Source of the DNA: Collinsella aerofaciens
GTDB taxonomy: Bacteria; Actinomycetota; Coriobacteriia; Coriobacteriales; Coriobacteriaceae
NCBI GenBank assembly: GCA_030841765.1
Contig: JAUUSS010000091.1
Coordinates: 1 to 9,227 of the forward strand
Length of the DNA stretch: 9,227 nt
Direction: 5' to 3'
Part shown: positions 1 to 6,310 of the stretch, one piece after another
How positions within the stretch are numbered: position 1 is the stretch's first letter
Layout: every line of letters begins with the position of its first letter
Made by a program: the position numbers and the translations under genes
Notes under the pieces: model-generated
What the model saw: only the letters and a program-made list of their open reading frames with translations
Told to the model about the DNA's origin: nothing
Databases searched by the model: none

Positions 1-1
1 C

Positions 2-355
2 CCCACGCTCATCCTGGTCGCCGTGCTTGTCGTGGCCACGCCGCTGGGCCTGCTGGCCACGGGTGACGCATGGGGCGAGTGGGACGCCGAGGGCGCCGCG
101 ACCGCCGTTCAGGAGGCTGGTGACGACAGTCTGCAGACTTCGGTTGGCCTCGATACTCCGACCTTTGCCGATGTCCTGCCCACGGGCGATTATCTGCAGG
201 CCTATTCCGAGGAGCAGGGCCTTGACTTTGCCGGTCAGGCTGCCATGTATATCCTGTCCGGCGTGATTGGCGTGGCGGTGCTCACCATCGCATTCCGCCT
301 GATCTCGCTGACGGTTAAGGAAAGCGGTGCTCATGGCAATAGCCGAGCTGCCTAG
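2..355 (+). CDS. cbiM: CbiM-type ECF transporter S component, C-terminal fragment (5' end cut by the window)
   Basis: This is the last 117 residues of a membrane protein; the reading frame is open to the window edge, so the start is missing. The fragment opens with a hydrophobic segment that leads into TPLGLLATGDAWGEW, which matches the conserved segment of the CbiM/NikM C-terminal half. A polar loop of about 50 residues follows, then a last membrane helix (AAMYILSGVIGVAVLTIAF) and a short basic tail. CbiM proteins capture Co2+ (or Ni2+) at the outer face of the membrane and pass it through the ECF module formed by CbiQ and CbiO, which are encoded directly downstream. I see no separate cbiN, so the accessory role is either carried by this C-terminal domain or encoded elsewhere. 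The metal cannot be decided because the N-terminal metal-binding residues lie outside the window. Confidence 0.8.
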   Translation, partial: PTLILVAVLVVATPLGLLATGDAWGEWDAEGAATAVQEAGDDSLQTSVGLDTPTFADVLPTGDYLQAYSEEQGLDFAGQAAMYILSGVIGVAVLTIAFRLISLTVKESGAHGNSRAA

Positions 356-1169
356 CTGGCTTGCGGCCGAGGAGCGATATGAGCCCGTGGGGGCTCGGCA
401 TCGTGTGATGCAAAAGAATGTCCTGCACCTGGCGAGCCTGCTTGAGCGGGTTCGCCTGGGTGGAGGCGCGCACGAGGGCGGGTCGATGGTCGACCGCGCC
501 CTTTCTTGCGTTTCGGCTCCGGTGCGCCTGGTGGGGATGTTCGTTTGCGTCCTGTGCGTGTGTCTGACGCAGAGCCCTCTGTACCTCATGTTGATGGCGG
601 CTATCGCGCTGGTGCTCGTTGCCGTGCGCCCCGTACGCGGGCTGCGGGCAACCTTTGTGCCGGCGCTTGGCGCTGCAGGGCTCGCGGTGGTCCTGGTACT
701 GCTCGCCTTGCTGCTGGACACTTCTGCCGCGGGCGCCATGCTCAAGATCGCGCTCAAGACGTTTATTAATGTGTCGCTGGTGCTGGGTGTTTCGTGGACG
801 CTCACCTGGAGCCGCATGTCGGCGGCGCTCAAAATGCTGCACCTGCCCGACGAGGTTATCTTTACGTTTGATATGGCGCTCAAGCATATTGAGGTGCTGG
901 GACGCACGGCGCACGATCTGTGCGAATCGGTCATGCTGCGCAGCGTCGGTTCCGCGCCTGCGGGTTTTTCGCGCACCGATTCGCTGGCGGGTATCATGGG
1001 CATGACGTTTATCAAGGCGATGGAATGCAGCCGCGCGATGGACGAGGCCATGCTGTGTCGCGGCTTCGCCGGCGTGTATCCGGCGCTTGCACGGAGCGGC
1101 TTTGGCTGGCACGATGCGGTTTACGCGGCCGTTGTGGCGTTGCTCGCCGTGTTGTGCGCGGTGCTGTAG
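333..1169 (+). CDS. cbiQ: CbiQ-type ECF transporter transmembrane (T) component
   Basis: This 278-residue membrane protein couples ATP hydrolysis by CbiO to metal release from CbiM. Hydrophobic stretches lie near residues 64-98 (probably two helices), 111-130, 144-160 and at the C-terminus (263-278). The cytoplasmic coupling region is visible as LPDEV near residue 172 and the motif AMDEAMLCRGF (residues 235-245), the second Ala-Arg-Gly-type helix that docks into the ATPase. The first such motif appears divergent (MLRSVG near 201-206 in place of a canonical xRG). I prefer the ATG start at 333: AAGGAAAG lies 8 nt upstream. A GTG at 327 is also possible and adds two residues. The gene overlaps the end of cbiM by 23 bp, which suggests translational coupling. 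About 44 bp separate it from the ATPase gene, with no terminator, so the three genes probably share one transcript. Confidence 0.85.
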   Translation: MAIAELPSWLAAEERYEPVGARHRVMQKNVLHLASLLERVRLGGGAHEGGSMVDRALSCVSAPVRLVGMFVCVLCVCLTQSPLYLMLMAAIALVLVAVRPVRGLRATFVPALGAAGLAVVLVLLALLLDTSAAGAMLKIALKTFINVSLVLGVSWTLTWSRMSAALKMLHLPDEVIFTFDMALKHIEVLGRTAHDLCESVMLRSVGSAPAGFSRTDSLAGIMGMTFIKAMECSRAMDEAMLCRGFAGVYPALARSGFGWHDAVYAAVVALLAVLCAVL

Positions 1170-1201
1170 CGCGGACGGTCGAACCGTTGATGTGAGTAGG
1201 G

Positions 1202-1206
1202 AAGGG
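1202..1206 (+). promoter_or_regulatory. Ribosome binding site of the ATPase gene
   Basis: AAGGG lies 7 nt before a TTG codon at 1214. The next in-frame ATG (1238) has no purine-rich sequence at a suitable distance, so this site favours the TTG start. Confidence 0.6.
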
Positions 1207-1213
1207 CGACGTT

Positions 1214-1984
1214 TTGGCAAACGATACGAATAACGCGATGGGTGCGAGCGGTGCTGCCGGCGCCGAGGTCACGCCGCTCATCGAGTTTCGCGACGTGGTG
1301 TTTTCCTATGCGGGTCATACGGTGGTCGATGGCGTTTCATTGCAGGTGAACCGTGGAGAGCTCGTTGCTCTGCTTGGTCCTAACGGCTGCGGCAAGACGA
1401 CGATTATGCGTCTTATCAACGGCCTTGAGCTTGCGGACGCGGGTGCGTACCTGTTCGACGGGCATGCGGTCGATGCGGCGTTTCTAAAGGATTCTGCGGC
1501 CGCTCAGCGTTTTCATCAGCGCGTGGGCTTTGTGTTCCAGAATGCCGACGCCCAGCTGTTCTGCGCTACGGTGGGCGAGGAAGTTGCTTTTGGTCCCGCG
1601 CAGATGGGGCTGCCGGCAGACGAGCTCGAGCGCCGCGTGCGCGATGCCATGGAGCTGTTCCAGGTTGCCGACCTTGTCGACGTCTCTCCCTATCAGCTCT
1701 CGGGCGGGCAAAAGAAGCGCGTTGCGCTGGCTGCGGTGGTGTCGATGAACCCGGATATCCTGGTGCTCGATGAGCCCACCAATGGGCTCGACGAGGATTC
1801 ATGCGACATCGTGGTCAACTTCTTGCTGGCCTACGTCGCGGCGGGTAAGACGGTCTTGATGAGCACGCATCACCAGGATTTGGTGCGACGCCTGGGTGCC
1901 CGTGCAATCTATATCGATCGATATCACCATGTGGTCGAGGCGTCTTCGTCGTCGTATGGAACTGAAAACGGTGCTACGGACTAG
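1214..1984 (+). CDS. cbiO: CbiO-type ECF transporter ATP-binding protein
   Basis: This 256-residue ABC ATPase powers the cobalt/nickel ECF transporter, probably as a homodimer because only one ATPase gene is present. All motifs are intact: Walker A GPNGCGKT (55-62), Q-loop Gln109 in FVFQNADAQLF, signature LSGGQ (162-166), Walker B ILVLDEP with Asp186 and Glu187, D-loop NGLD, and switch His219 in MSTHH. The phrase QNADAQLFCATVGEEVAFGP is characteristic of ECF A components rather than general ABC importers. The start is taken as TTG at 1214 on the strength of its ribosome binding site; the ATG at 1238 would remove eight residues ahead of the conserved domain. It is the last gene of the operon. 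Just downstream, AGCCG and CGGCT (2005-2020) could form a 5-bp hairpin, but it lacks a proper T-tract and is only a weak terminator candidate. Confidence 0.92.
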   Translation: MANDTNNAMGASGAAGAEVTPLIEFRDVVFSYAGHTVVDGVSLQVNRGELVALLGPNGCGKTTIMRLINGLELADAGAYLFDGHAVDAAFLKDSAAAQRFHQRVGFVFQNADAQLFCATVGEEVAFGPAQMGLPADELERRVRDAMELFQVADLVDVSPYQLSGGQKKRVALAAVVSMNPDILVLDEPTNGLDEDSCDIVVNFLLAYVAAGKTVLMSTHHQDLVRRLGARAIYIDRYHHVVEASSSSYGTENGATD

Positions 1985-2029
1985 TTGCTGCGTAGAGCGT
2001 GCGTAGCCGTCCGCGCGGCTTTGCCGTGA

Positions 2030-2038
2030 TGGTATAGT
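2030..2038 (+). promoter_or_regulatory. Extended -10 promoter for the phospholipase C-family gene
   Basis: TGGTATAGT fits the extended -10 pattern TGnTATAAT, with a 5/6 match in the hexamer. No convincing -35 lies 16-18 bp upstream, which is typical of extended -10 promoters. Transcription would start near 2045 and give a very short leader of about 20 nt before the start codon at 2065. It suggests that the gene is transcribed separately from the cbi operon. Confidence 0.45.
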
Positions 2039-2064
2039 TATCCAGGTTTTTTATGGGGGTGGCT

Positions 2065-2913
2065 ATGCCAAGCTGGAACATTCATATCGCTCAGACGGAG
2101 CGTTTGCTGGAGCGCACTGGTGCGCTTGCCAATAGCGTGCGCGACCGCAATGCCTTTTTGTTTGGCTGCGTGGTTCCGGATATCTTCGTGGGCTATATGG
2201 TCCCTGGCATCGCCGATCCCATCCCGTACCGCATTACGCACTTTGCAAAGCCCGAGCCTATCCCTAAGCCTCGTGAGCATGAGTTCTGGGATACCTATGT
2301 GGCACCGTTGCTTAAAAGTTCGCCCACCGGTGCGCCAGCCGCGGCGACCTCGATTATCGAGGAACGCGAGCGACTGAACCGCGTGCACTATCCCCAGCGC
2401 TACAAGGATGCCGAGCCGGTTGTCGGTCCCAGCGCTCGTGAGTTCTCGCTTGCGTCCGAGGACGTGGCGCAGTCGTTGCTTGATTTGACACTGGGTGTCT
2501 GGTCGCATCTGGTGGCCGATACCGTATGGAATACACGCGTGAATCAGTACCTGGAGGCGCACGGCGGCAAGCCGTGCGAGGAATTCCGCATTAAAAAGCA
2601 AGGCGACTTTGACTGGTTTGGCAAGACGCTCGGCATTGTTTCGATTCCGCGCGCGACCGATCGCCTGTATACCGCTGCGGCACGTTTTGGGCAGTATCCC
2701 ATCCATAAGGAGTATGTGCTCAAGACCATCGGCGTTATGCACGAGATCGTGCGCGAAAACCCCGGCGAGCCCGATCATCCGCCGTATCGCCTGCTAACCG
2801 AGGAGTTTTTCGATGCAACGTTTACCGAGGTCATCGAGCTGACCGAGGCAGGATTTGCGGCTCGCGTTGCCGCTTCTGACATTCCCGCAGTCCCCCTGAT
2901 CGCTAGCTGCTAG
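2065..2913 (+). CDS. Zinc-dependent phospholipase C-family protein (predicted hydrolase, substrate unknown)
   Basis: This 282-residue soluble protein begins MPSWNIHIAQ, the typical start of bacterial proteins in the zinc-dependent phospholipase C/S1-P1 nuclease-like superfamily. Candidate metal ligands are spread in the expected order: His7, Asp39 (in FLFGCVVPDIF), His59, and a His148-x3-Asp152 pair in WSHLVADTVW. No signal peptide or membrane segment is seen, so it should act in the cytoplasm, unlike the secreted classical phospholipases C. The true substrate is unknown. I chose ATG 2065 over ATG 2053 because the family starts at MPSW and the purine-rich GGGGGTGG lies just before 2065. The stop codon shares the palindrome CTAG with the stop of the convergent gene, with no terminator between them. 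The family assignment is fairly secure; the enzymatic activity is an inference. Confidence 0.7.
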   Translation: MPSWNIHIAQTERLLERTGALANSVRDRNAFLFGCVVPDIFVGYMVPGIADPIPYRITHFAKPEPIPKPREHEFWDTYVAPLLKSSPTGAPAAATSIIEERERLNRVHYPQRYKDAEPVVGPSAREFSLASEDVAQSLLDLTLGVWSHLVADTVWNTRVNQYLEAHGGKPCEEFRIKKQGDFDWFGKTLGIVSIPRATDRLYTAAARFGQYPIHKEYVLKTIGVMHEIVRENPGEPDHPPYRLLTEEFFDATFTEVIELTEAGFAARVAASDIPAVPLIASC

Positions 2914-3983
2914 CCGGCCGGCTTAACGGTGAACAGTTCAACCCAATCGACCAACAGCTCCCGTCGCAGGGCATTTTCAGCGGTACGTTCCTGATCGGTC
3001 TTTGGGATGTAGGGGAGCCCCGCCTTTTTATGAATGAGCTCGGCGATGTTGTTAAAGCTCTTCTTGTCCTTGATCTGGTCGTAGGTAATTTGTATGACAT
3101 CGTAGCCCATGCTGGTGAGCGCGGTGGTGCGTTCGGCATCGGAGAGGCTTGCGGCTTCGCCATCGTGGGCGGAGCGGCCTTGGCATTCCAAAATGACGCC
3201 CATGCTGTCGGTGGCGCTCTCGATGAGGATATCGGCGTAGCAGCAGGTTTTGTCATACAGCGAGCGCGCGGCGTCGCTGAGTGGGATGCGCACGTTGTTG
3301 GTGATGCCGATACCCAGGCCGCCCTCGTCACGGGGGAGTGAGACGAGTATGGATGTTTGGACTTCGAAAGGCGAGGCGGTCTGCCCCGTCATGTGCTCGG
3401 CCGCCCAGCGGAGCTGCTTAACGCCGCGCAGGCCTGCGGCCTGCTTAGCGAACGCGGCAATATCCGCCGCGCTGAGGAGCGGTTGGCGCTTCCACAGGTT
3501 GGTGTCATTGCCCTTGGTGTCGTTAACTCGCTCCCAGCCGCAGTTGGGTGGAATGAGCTTAAGCGAAATAGATTCATCGAGTTGTTGCTGCGTTCGCTCG
3601 CAGGGCTTAAACACTGCAAAGGAGCCGCACATCTCGTAGCAAGCCATGAGTAACTGGTTGCGTGAGACCTTCGCAGCAAGGTTGAGCAGCGTAAACTCGG
3701 GCGACGTGACATCAAATCCATGCTCAGTCTGCCTAAACGACCCAGGAGGTGGCTCTTGGGTCAGGAGATGCGATTTAAACAGGCTTCGCGACCCGGATTG
3801 TGCCCGGGTGAATACAAGCCTGTGAAGCGGTGCGTGAAGCAGGTCTTTTACAACCGCATGACTTCTGAGGCCGCAACATCTGCGATCCATATTGCCAAGG
3901 CTAATGGCAGGGTAAAGACCCAGTATTTGCGGCGGGATGCGGTGATAGTTAAAAGCAGTTTGGCCGCATAGCGTCAGATCCAC
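2910..3983 (-). CDS. Probable PD-(D/E)XK (DUF559/Vsr-like) protein with AbiEi-like N-terminal half
   Basis: This 357-residue protein belongs, by my recognition of its pattern, to a group seen repeatedly in Coriobacteria. The N-terminal part carries TAFNYHRIPP (residues 9-18), and SPEFTLLNLA and YEMCGSFA follow at about 94-123, a layout that resembles AbiEi-type antitoxin or regulator proteins. The C-terminal half holds SPFEVQ (204-209), a GG-x-G turn near 221, then AD (250-251), ECQG (266-269), His273, Asp282, Arg285 and Gly293. This follows the spacing of DUF559/Vsr-like endonucleases, with Asp251 and Glu266 as candidate metal ligands and Gln268 where a Lys is often found. The GTG start is supported by AGGAGG 5 nt upstream. 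No partner toxin, methylase or helicase adjoins it. GC is visibly lower: hand count about 48% in 3541-3600 against 60% in 8281-8340, which may point to transfer. The biological role is unknown. Confidence 0.6.
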   Translation of the reverse strand: MDLTLCGQTAFNYHRIPPQILGLYPAISLGNMDRRCCGLRSHAVVKDLLHAPLHRLVFTRAQSGSRSLFKSHLLTQEPPPGSFRQTEHGFDVTSPEFTLLNLAAKVSRNQLLMACYEMCGSFAVFKPCERTQQQLDESISLKLIPPNCGWERVNDTKGNDTNLWKRQPLLSAADIAAFAKQAAGLRGVKQLRWAAEHMTGQTASPFEVQTSILVSLPRDEGGLGIGITNNVRIPLSDAARSLYDKTCCYADILIESATDSMGVILECQGRSAHDGEAASLSDAERTTALTSMGYDVIQITYDQIKDKKSFNNIAELIHKKAGLPYIPKTDQERTAENALRRELLVDWVELFTVKPAG

Positions 3984-3988
3984 GATGC

Positions 3989-3994
3989 CCTCCT
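3989..3994 (-). promoter_or_regulatory. Ribosome binding site that fixes a GTG start
   Basis: On the minus strand a perfect AGGAGG precedes GTG (3983-3981) by 5 nt. It settles the start of the nuclease-like gene, and the family-like N-terminus that follows agrees. Confidence 0.75.
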
Positions 3995-4008
3995 GGCTGA
4001 AAAGCGTG

Positions 4009-4036
4009 CCTATGGATTAAGGAGTGCCAGCGTCAA
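4009..4036 (-). promoter_or_regulatory. Possible promoter of the nuclease-like gene
   Basis: On the minus strand TTGACG (4036-4031, 5/6 to the -35 consensus) is followed after 16 bp by CATAGG (4014-4009), a poor -10 match. The -35 box directly abuts the edge of the inverted-repeat element at 4037, so the element forms the sequence immediately upstream of this promoter. The call is tentative. Confidence 0.3.
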
Positions 4037-4164
4037 TTCGGAAGTATGCGGCAAAATCTGAACCCTGTGAGCAGACCTGGCTTTTGAGGCTAGTTTATCA
4101 GGCATTTTGTTGCGAAAAAACGGGGTGTGCTCGGAGGTCTCAGAATTTGCCGCATACTTCCGAA
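4037..4164. repeat. 128-bp element bounded by 25-bp inverted repeats (MITE-like)
   Basis: The left arm 4037-4061 and the right arm 4140-4164 are inverted copies with a single mismatch (position 20 of the arm). The arms start TTCGGAAGTATGCGGCAAA when read inward. The 78-bp centre has no open frame of note and is AT-richer than the genes, with a run of six A at 4115-4120. No clear target-site duplication is visible; both flanks show only AA next to the arms. The size and long terminal repeats suit a non-autonomous mobile element. A large RNA or DNA hairpin, or a pair of inverted protein-binding sites, are alternatives. Confidence 0.6.
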
Positions 4165-4345
4165 AACGTGGCTGATCTTGACCTTGCTAAAACGATATAG
4201 CAGCTCTGCACGGGGTGTGGGTTTGCCGCCGGGCGAACACTTTTGGAGCCAGGAGTCCTAGTTCTGGGCCTTGAAGGGCGGATTTCGCGCTTTTGGTAAA
4301 GAAATGGGCGCGTGTTTTGCCGTGCCCCGGCTTTAGCGCACAGAA
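4165..4345. other. Non-coding stretch without recognised content
   Basis: I see no gene, RNA or promoter that can be supported here. One detail stands out: the 10-mer ACGGGGTGTG at 4210-4219 also occurs at 4120-4129 inside the inverted-repeat element, so part of this stretch may be a decayed relative of that element. Short frames running across it enter the pyk terminator and have no ribosome binding site. Confidence 0.4.
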
Positions 4346-4380
4346 AAAGGGCCCGGAAGGCGAAGCCTTCCGGGCCCTTT
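4344..4380 (-). terminator. Strong intrinsic terminator of pyk
   Basis: A perfect 16-bp stem (4346-4361 with 4365-4380) closes a 3-nt loop. In the minus direction the stem runs into five T, giving a textbook terminator 29 nt after the pyk stop codon. Read on the plus strand the stem ends in only three T followed by GC, so it should work mainly for pyk. Confidence 0.93.
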
Positions 4381-4408
4381 GCAATGCAAGTCTGCTTGTA
4401 AGTGCGAT

Positions 4409-5869
4409 TTAGCGCACCTGAGCGACGTAAGCGACGTTGGTCGAGGAGACCTTGTCCTCGAGCTGGACGCTCATGCGGGGATCGCCGGCGGTAGCGACGG
4501 TCAGGTCGCCAGTCTCGACGTAGCCGAGCTCCTTAGCGGTCTCGATCGCCTTGACGATCGTGCCGTTGACGGTGCCCTGGGTGATCTCGGCCTGGTGCGG
4601 GATAACGCCCCAGTACATAATCATCTGCTGGACGGCCCACTCGTGGCGGGAGAACGCGCAGATCGGCATGTTGGGACGGAAGTGCGAGATCAGGCGAGCG
4701 GTACGACCGGTGGTCGTCGGCACGGTGATGCACTTGGCGCCAACGGTGGTAGCCATGTTCACAGCGGACATACCCACAACGTTGTTGACGACGCGGGTGC
4801 CGTGAGCGTCAGCCGGAACCTCGAGCGGAGCGTGAGCCGGGAGGTACTTCTCAGTCTCGAGAGCAATGCTGGCCTGCATCTTGACGGCCTCGACCGGGTA
4901 CTTACCGGCGGCGGACTCGCCGGACAGCATAACGGCGTCGGTGCCGTCGTAGATGGCGTTAGCAACGTCGGCAACCTCGGCGCGCGTCGGGCGCGGGTTC
5001 TGCTGCATGGAGTCGAGCATCTGCGTAGCGGTGATGACGGGCTTGTAGGCCGCGTTGCACTTGGCGATGATCTCCTTCTGGATGTGGGGAACGAGCTCGG
5101 GCTTGATCTCGATGCCCAGGTCGCCACGGGCGACCATGATGCCGTCGGATGCCTCGAGGATCTCATCGAAGTTCTCGACGCCCAGGGCGCACTCGATCTT
5201 CGGGAAGATCGTCACGTGCTCGCCACCGTTCTCGCGGCAAAGCTCGCGGATACCGCGGACGGACTCGCCGTCGCGGATGAAGGAAGCGGCGATGTAGTCG
5301 ATGTTCTCGGTCAGGCCAAAGAGGATGTCCTGACGATCGCGCTCGGTGATGGCGGGCAGCGAGATGTTGACGTTGGGCATGTTGACGCCCTTGCGCTCGC
5401 CGATCAGGCCGTCGTTCTTGACGACGCAGGTCATGTCCTGGCCGTCGACGGACTCGACCTCGAGGGCAACCAGGCCGTCATCGATCAGGATGAGGGAGCC
5501 CTTCTCGACCTCGGAGGGCAGAGCCAGGTAGTCGAGGGAGATGTGCTCAGCGGTGCCGTGGAAATCCTCGGACGTGGGCTGAGCGGTGACGACGATCTTG
5601 TCGCCGGTCTTGACGGCAACCTTCTTGCCATCGACCAAAAGGCCGGTGCGGACCTCGGGGCCCTTGGTGTCGAGCAGGATGCCGACGGGCATGCCGAGCT
5701 CCTTGGAAATACGGCGGACGCGCTCGATGCGACCGTGGTGCTCGTCGTAGGAGCCGTGCGAGAAGTTAAAACGGGCGACGTTCATGCCCGCCTTGATCAT
5801 CTCGCGGATGGTCTCGTCGCTATCGCAGGCGGGACCCATGGTGCATACAATCTTAGTGCGCTTGTACAT
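4409..5869 (-). CDS. pyk: Pyruvate kinase
   Basis: This cytoplasmic enzyme converts phosphoenolpyruvate and ADP to pyruvate and ATP, the last step of glycolysis. The 486 residues cover the barrel, lid and C-terminal effector domains. Visible landmarks are KIVCTMGPA near the N-terminus, active-site Arg33, Asn35, Ser37 and His38 in ARFNFSHG, Asp67 in LLDTKGPEVRTG (lid hinge), catalytic Lys224 with metal ligands Glu226 (FPKIE) and Asp250 (VARGDLG), Thr282 in ATQMLDSM, and DGTDAVMLSGESA. The TTTGRTA loop (385-391) corresponds to the sugar-phosphate effector site. The length is that of the short form; the extra C-terminal PEP-utiliser-like domain of many Firmicutes is absent. The ATG start is fixed by GGAGGT on the minus strand. 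It is a single-gene unit with its own promoter and terminator. The codons are highly biased, as expected for an abundant glycolytic enzyme. Confidence 0.98.
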   Translation of the reverse strand: MYKRTKIVCTMGPACDSDETIREMIKAGMNVARFNFSHGSYDEHHGRIERVRRISKELGMPVGILLDTKGPEVRTGLLVDGKKVAVKTGDKIVVTAQPTSEDFHGTAEHISLDYLALPSEVEKGSLILIDDGLVALEVESVDGQDMTCVVKNDGLIGERKGVNMPNVNISLPAITERDRQDILFGLTENIDYIAASFIRDGESVRGIRELCRENGGEHVTIFPKIECALGVENFDEILEASDGIMVARGDLGIEIKPELVPHIQKEIIAKCNAAYKPVITATQMLDSMQQNPRPTRAEVADVANAIYDGTDAVMLSGESAAGKYPVEAVKMQASIALETEKYLPAHAPLEVPADAHGTRVVNNVVGMSAVNMATTVGAKCITVPTTTGRTARLISHFRPNMPICAFSRHEWAVQQMIMYWGVIPHQAEITQGTVNGTIVKAIETAKELGYVETGDLTVATAGDPRMSVQLEDKVSSTNVAYVAQVR

Positions 5870-5873
5870 TCAG

Positions 5874-5879
5874 ACCTCC
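5874..5879 (-). promoter_or_regulatory. Ribosome binding site of pyk
   Basis: GGAGGT on the minus strand lies 4 nt before the ATG. It is strong and confirms the start. Confidence 0.8.
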
Positions 5880-5932
5880 ATCTGACATCGTCTTGCGCTG
5901 ATAGATAAACCATAAGAAATAAAACTGAGATG

Positions 5933-5938
5933 ATTATA
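5933..5938 (-). promoter_or_regulatory. -10 box of the pyk promoter
   Basis: A perfect TATAAT is read on the minus strand, 63 bp before the start codon. The best upstream partner is TTGGGG (5963-5958) at a long 19-bp spacing, so the -35 is uncertain. Transcription would start near 5926, giving a leader of about 56 nt that is AT-rich and shows no strong fold. Confidence 0.6.
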
Positions 5939-5940
5939 AC

Positions 5941-6162
5941 GAAATGACGACCGAATACCCCAAAAAATCGACCGTATGCCGAATTAGAAGTTCATTTTTT
6001 GCGGAAAAACGGTATATGCAAAAACTTTACCAACCGTTCTAACCGCTGCTATCTGGGCGATATTTTAGTTCGATGATGCGCCGAAGAAAAAACGTTTTAT
6101 CAATGTTGAGCATCACACGGTCTGCACCGTTGCTTATGGACCGTATTTCCAAATGGATTGTT
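5941..6162. other. AT-rich divergent intergenic spacer
   Basis: This stretch separates the pyk promoter from the calcium ATPase promoter. It is clearly AT-richer than the genes. It carries a small inverted repeat AACGGT (6008-6013) / ACCGTT (6033-6038) with a 19-bp spacer, and ACCGTAT twice (from 5971 and near 6140). These could be regulator sites, but the evidence is weak. No gene with a ribosome binding site is seen. Confidence 0.35.
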
Positions 6163-6192
6163 TTGGCTAGACGCGTTGCTTTGGGGTACCAT
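6163..6192 (+). promoter_or_regulatory. Possible promoter of the calcium ATPase gene
   Basis: TTGGCT (6163-6168) and TACCAT (6187-6192), each a 4/6 match, are 18 bp apart. Transcription would begin near 6199, just before the structured leader, giving an untranslated region of about 110 nt. The match is moderate and other hexamers are possible. Confidence 0.35.
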
Positions 6193-6206
6193 AGCTCCAC
6201 TATCAA

Positions 6207-6303
6207 CTGCCGCTCAGCACGGCAGCCTTGATGAGCCCTTGCCCTTCTCCTGGGAATTATGATCGGGCATCAATCTGCTGAGTGGCCCGAATCCCAGGAG
6301 GGG
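6207..6303 (+). promoter_or_regulatory. Structured 5' leader with two competing folds, one hiding the ribosome binding site
   Basis: Fold A: a hairpin of 6207-6212 with 6220-6225, plus a second hairpin whose outer stem 6244-6255 with 6292-6303 (12 bp including two G-U pairs) covers the whole AGGAGGGG at 6296-6303; its inner stem is 6264-6268 with 6285-6289. Fold B: 6209-6219 with 6276-6286 (11 bp, one G-U), continued by 6228-6233 with 6268-6273 and 6236-6238 with 6265-6267. Fold B uses the bases of the first hairpin and of the inner stem of fold A, so the two compete. The 7-nt loop of the first hairpin is exactly complementary to 6276-6282, which also permits a loop-loop contact. I do not recognise a known riboswitch class. 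Control of ATPase translation by a metal ion or temperature is an inference. Confidence 0.5.
6296..6303 (+). promoter_or_regulatory. Ribosome binding site of the calcium ATPase gene
   Basis: AGGAGGGG lies 7 nt before the ATG at 6311. It is strong on its own but lies fully inside a possible stem with 6244-6251, so its accessibility may be regulated. Confidence 0.85.
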
Positions 6304-6310
6304 ACTCTAT

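Noticed and set aside
315..1220. A 301-codon minus-strand frame across cbiQ
   Set aside because: The product is Arg/His/Gln-rich without hydrophobic core, while the plus strand encodes a clear CbiQ in an operon.
2912..2923. Perfect palindrome AGCCGGCCGGCT at the convergent gene junction as a terminator
   Set aside because: There is no loop and no T-tract on either side; it is more likely chance GC-rich sequence at the end of the minus-strand gene.
4187..4384. A 65-codon minus-strand frame downstream of pyk
   Set aside because: It begins inside the pyk terminator region and has no ribosome binding site.
4379..5908. A 509-codon open frame antisense to pyk, longer than pyk itself
   Set aside because: Same codon-bias effect. 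It starts at the edge of the pyk terminator hairpin, and its product is low-complexity Leu/Asp/Gly-rich sequence without a recognisable motif.
5996..6009. TTTTT-GCGG-AAAAA as a possible terminator hairpin
   Set aside because: An A/T stem of five pairs is too weak, and it lies in promoter DNA between divergent genes.
6103..6231. Small plus-strand frame (42 codons) that could be a leader peptide before the ATPase gene
   Set aside because: No ribosome binding site precedes the ATG, the likely promoter lies inside the frame, and the end falls in the structured leader.
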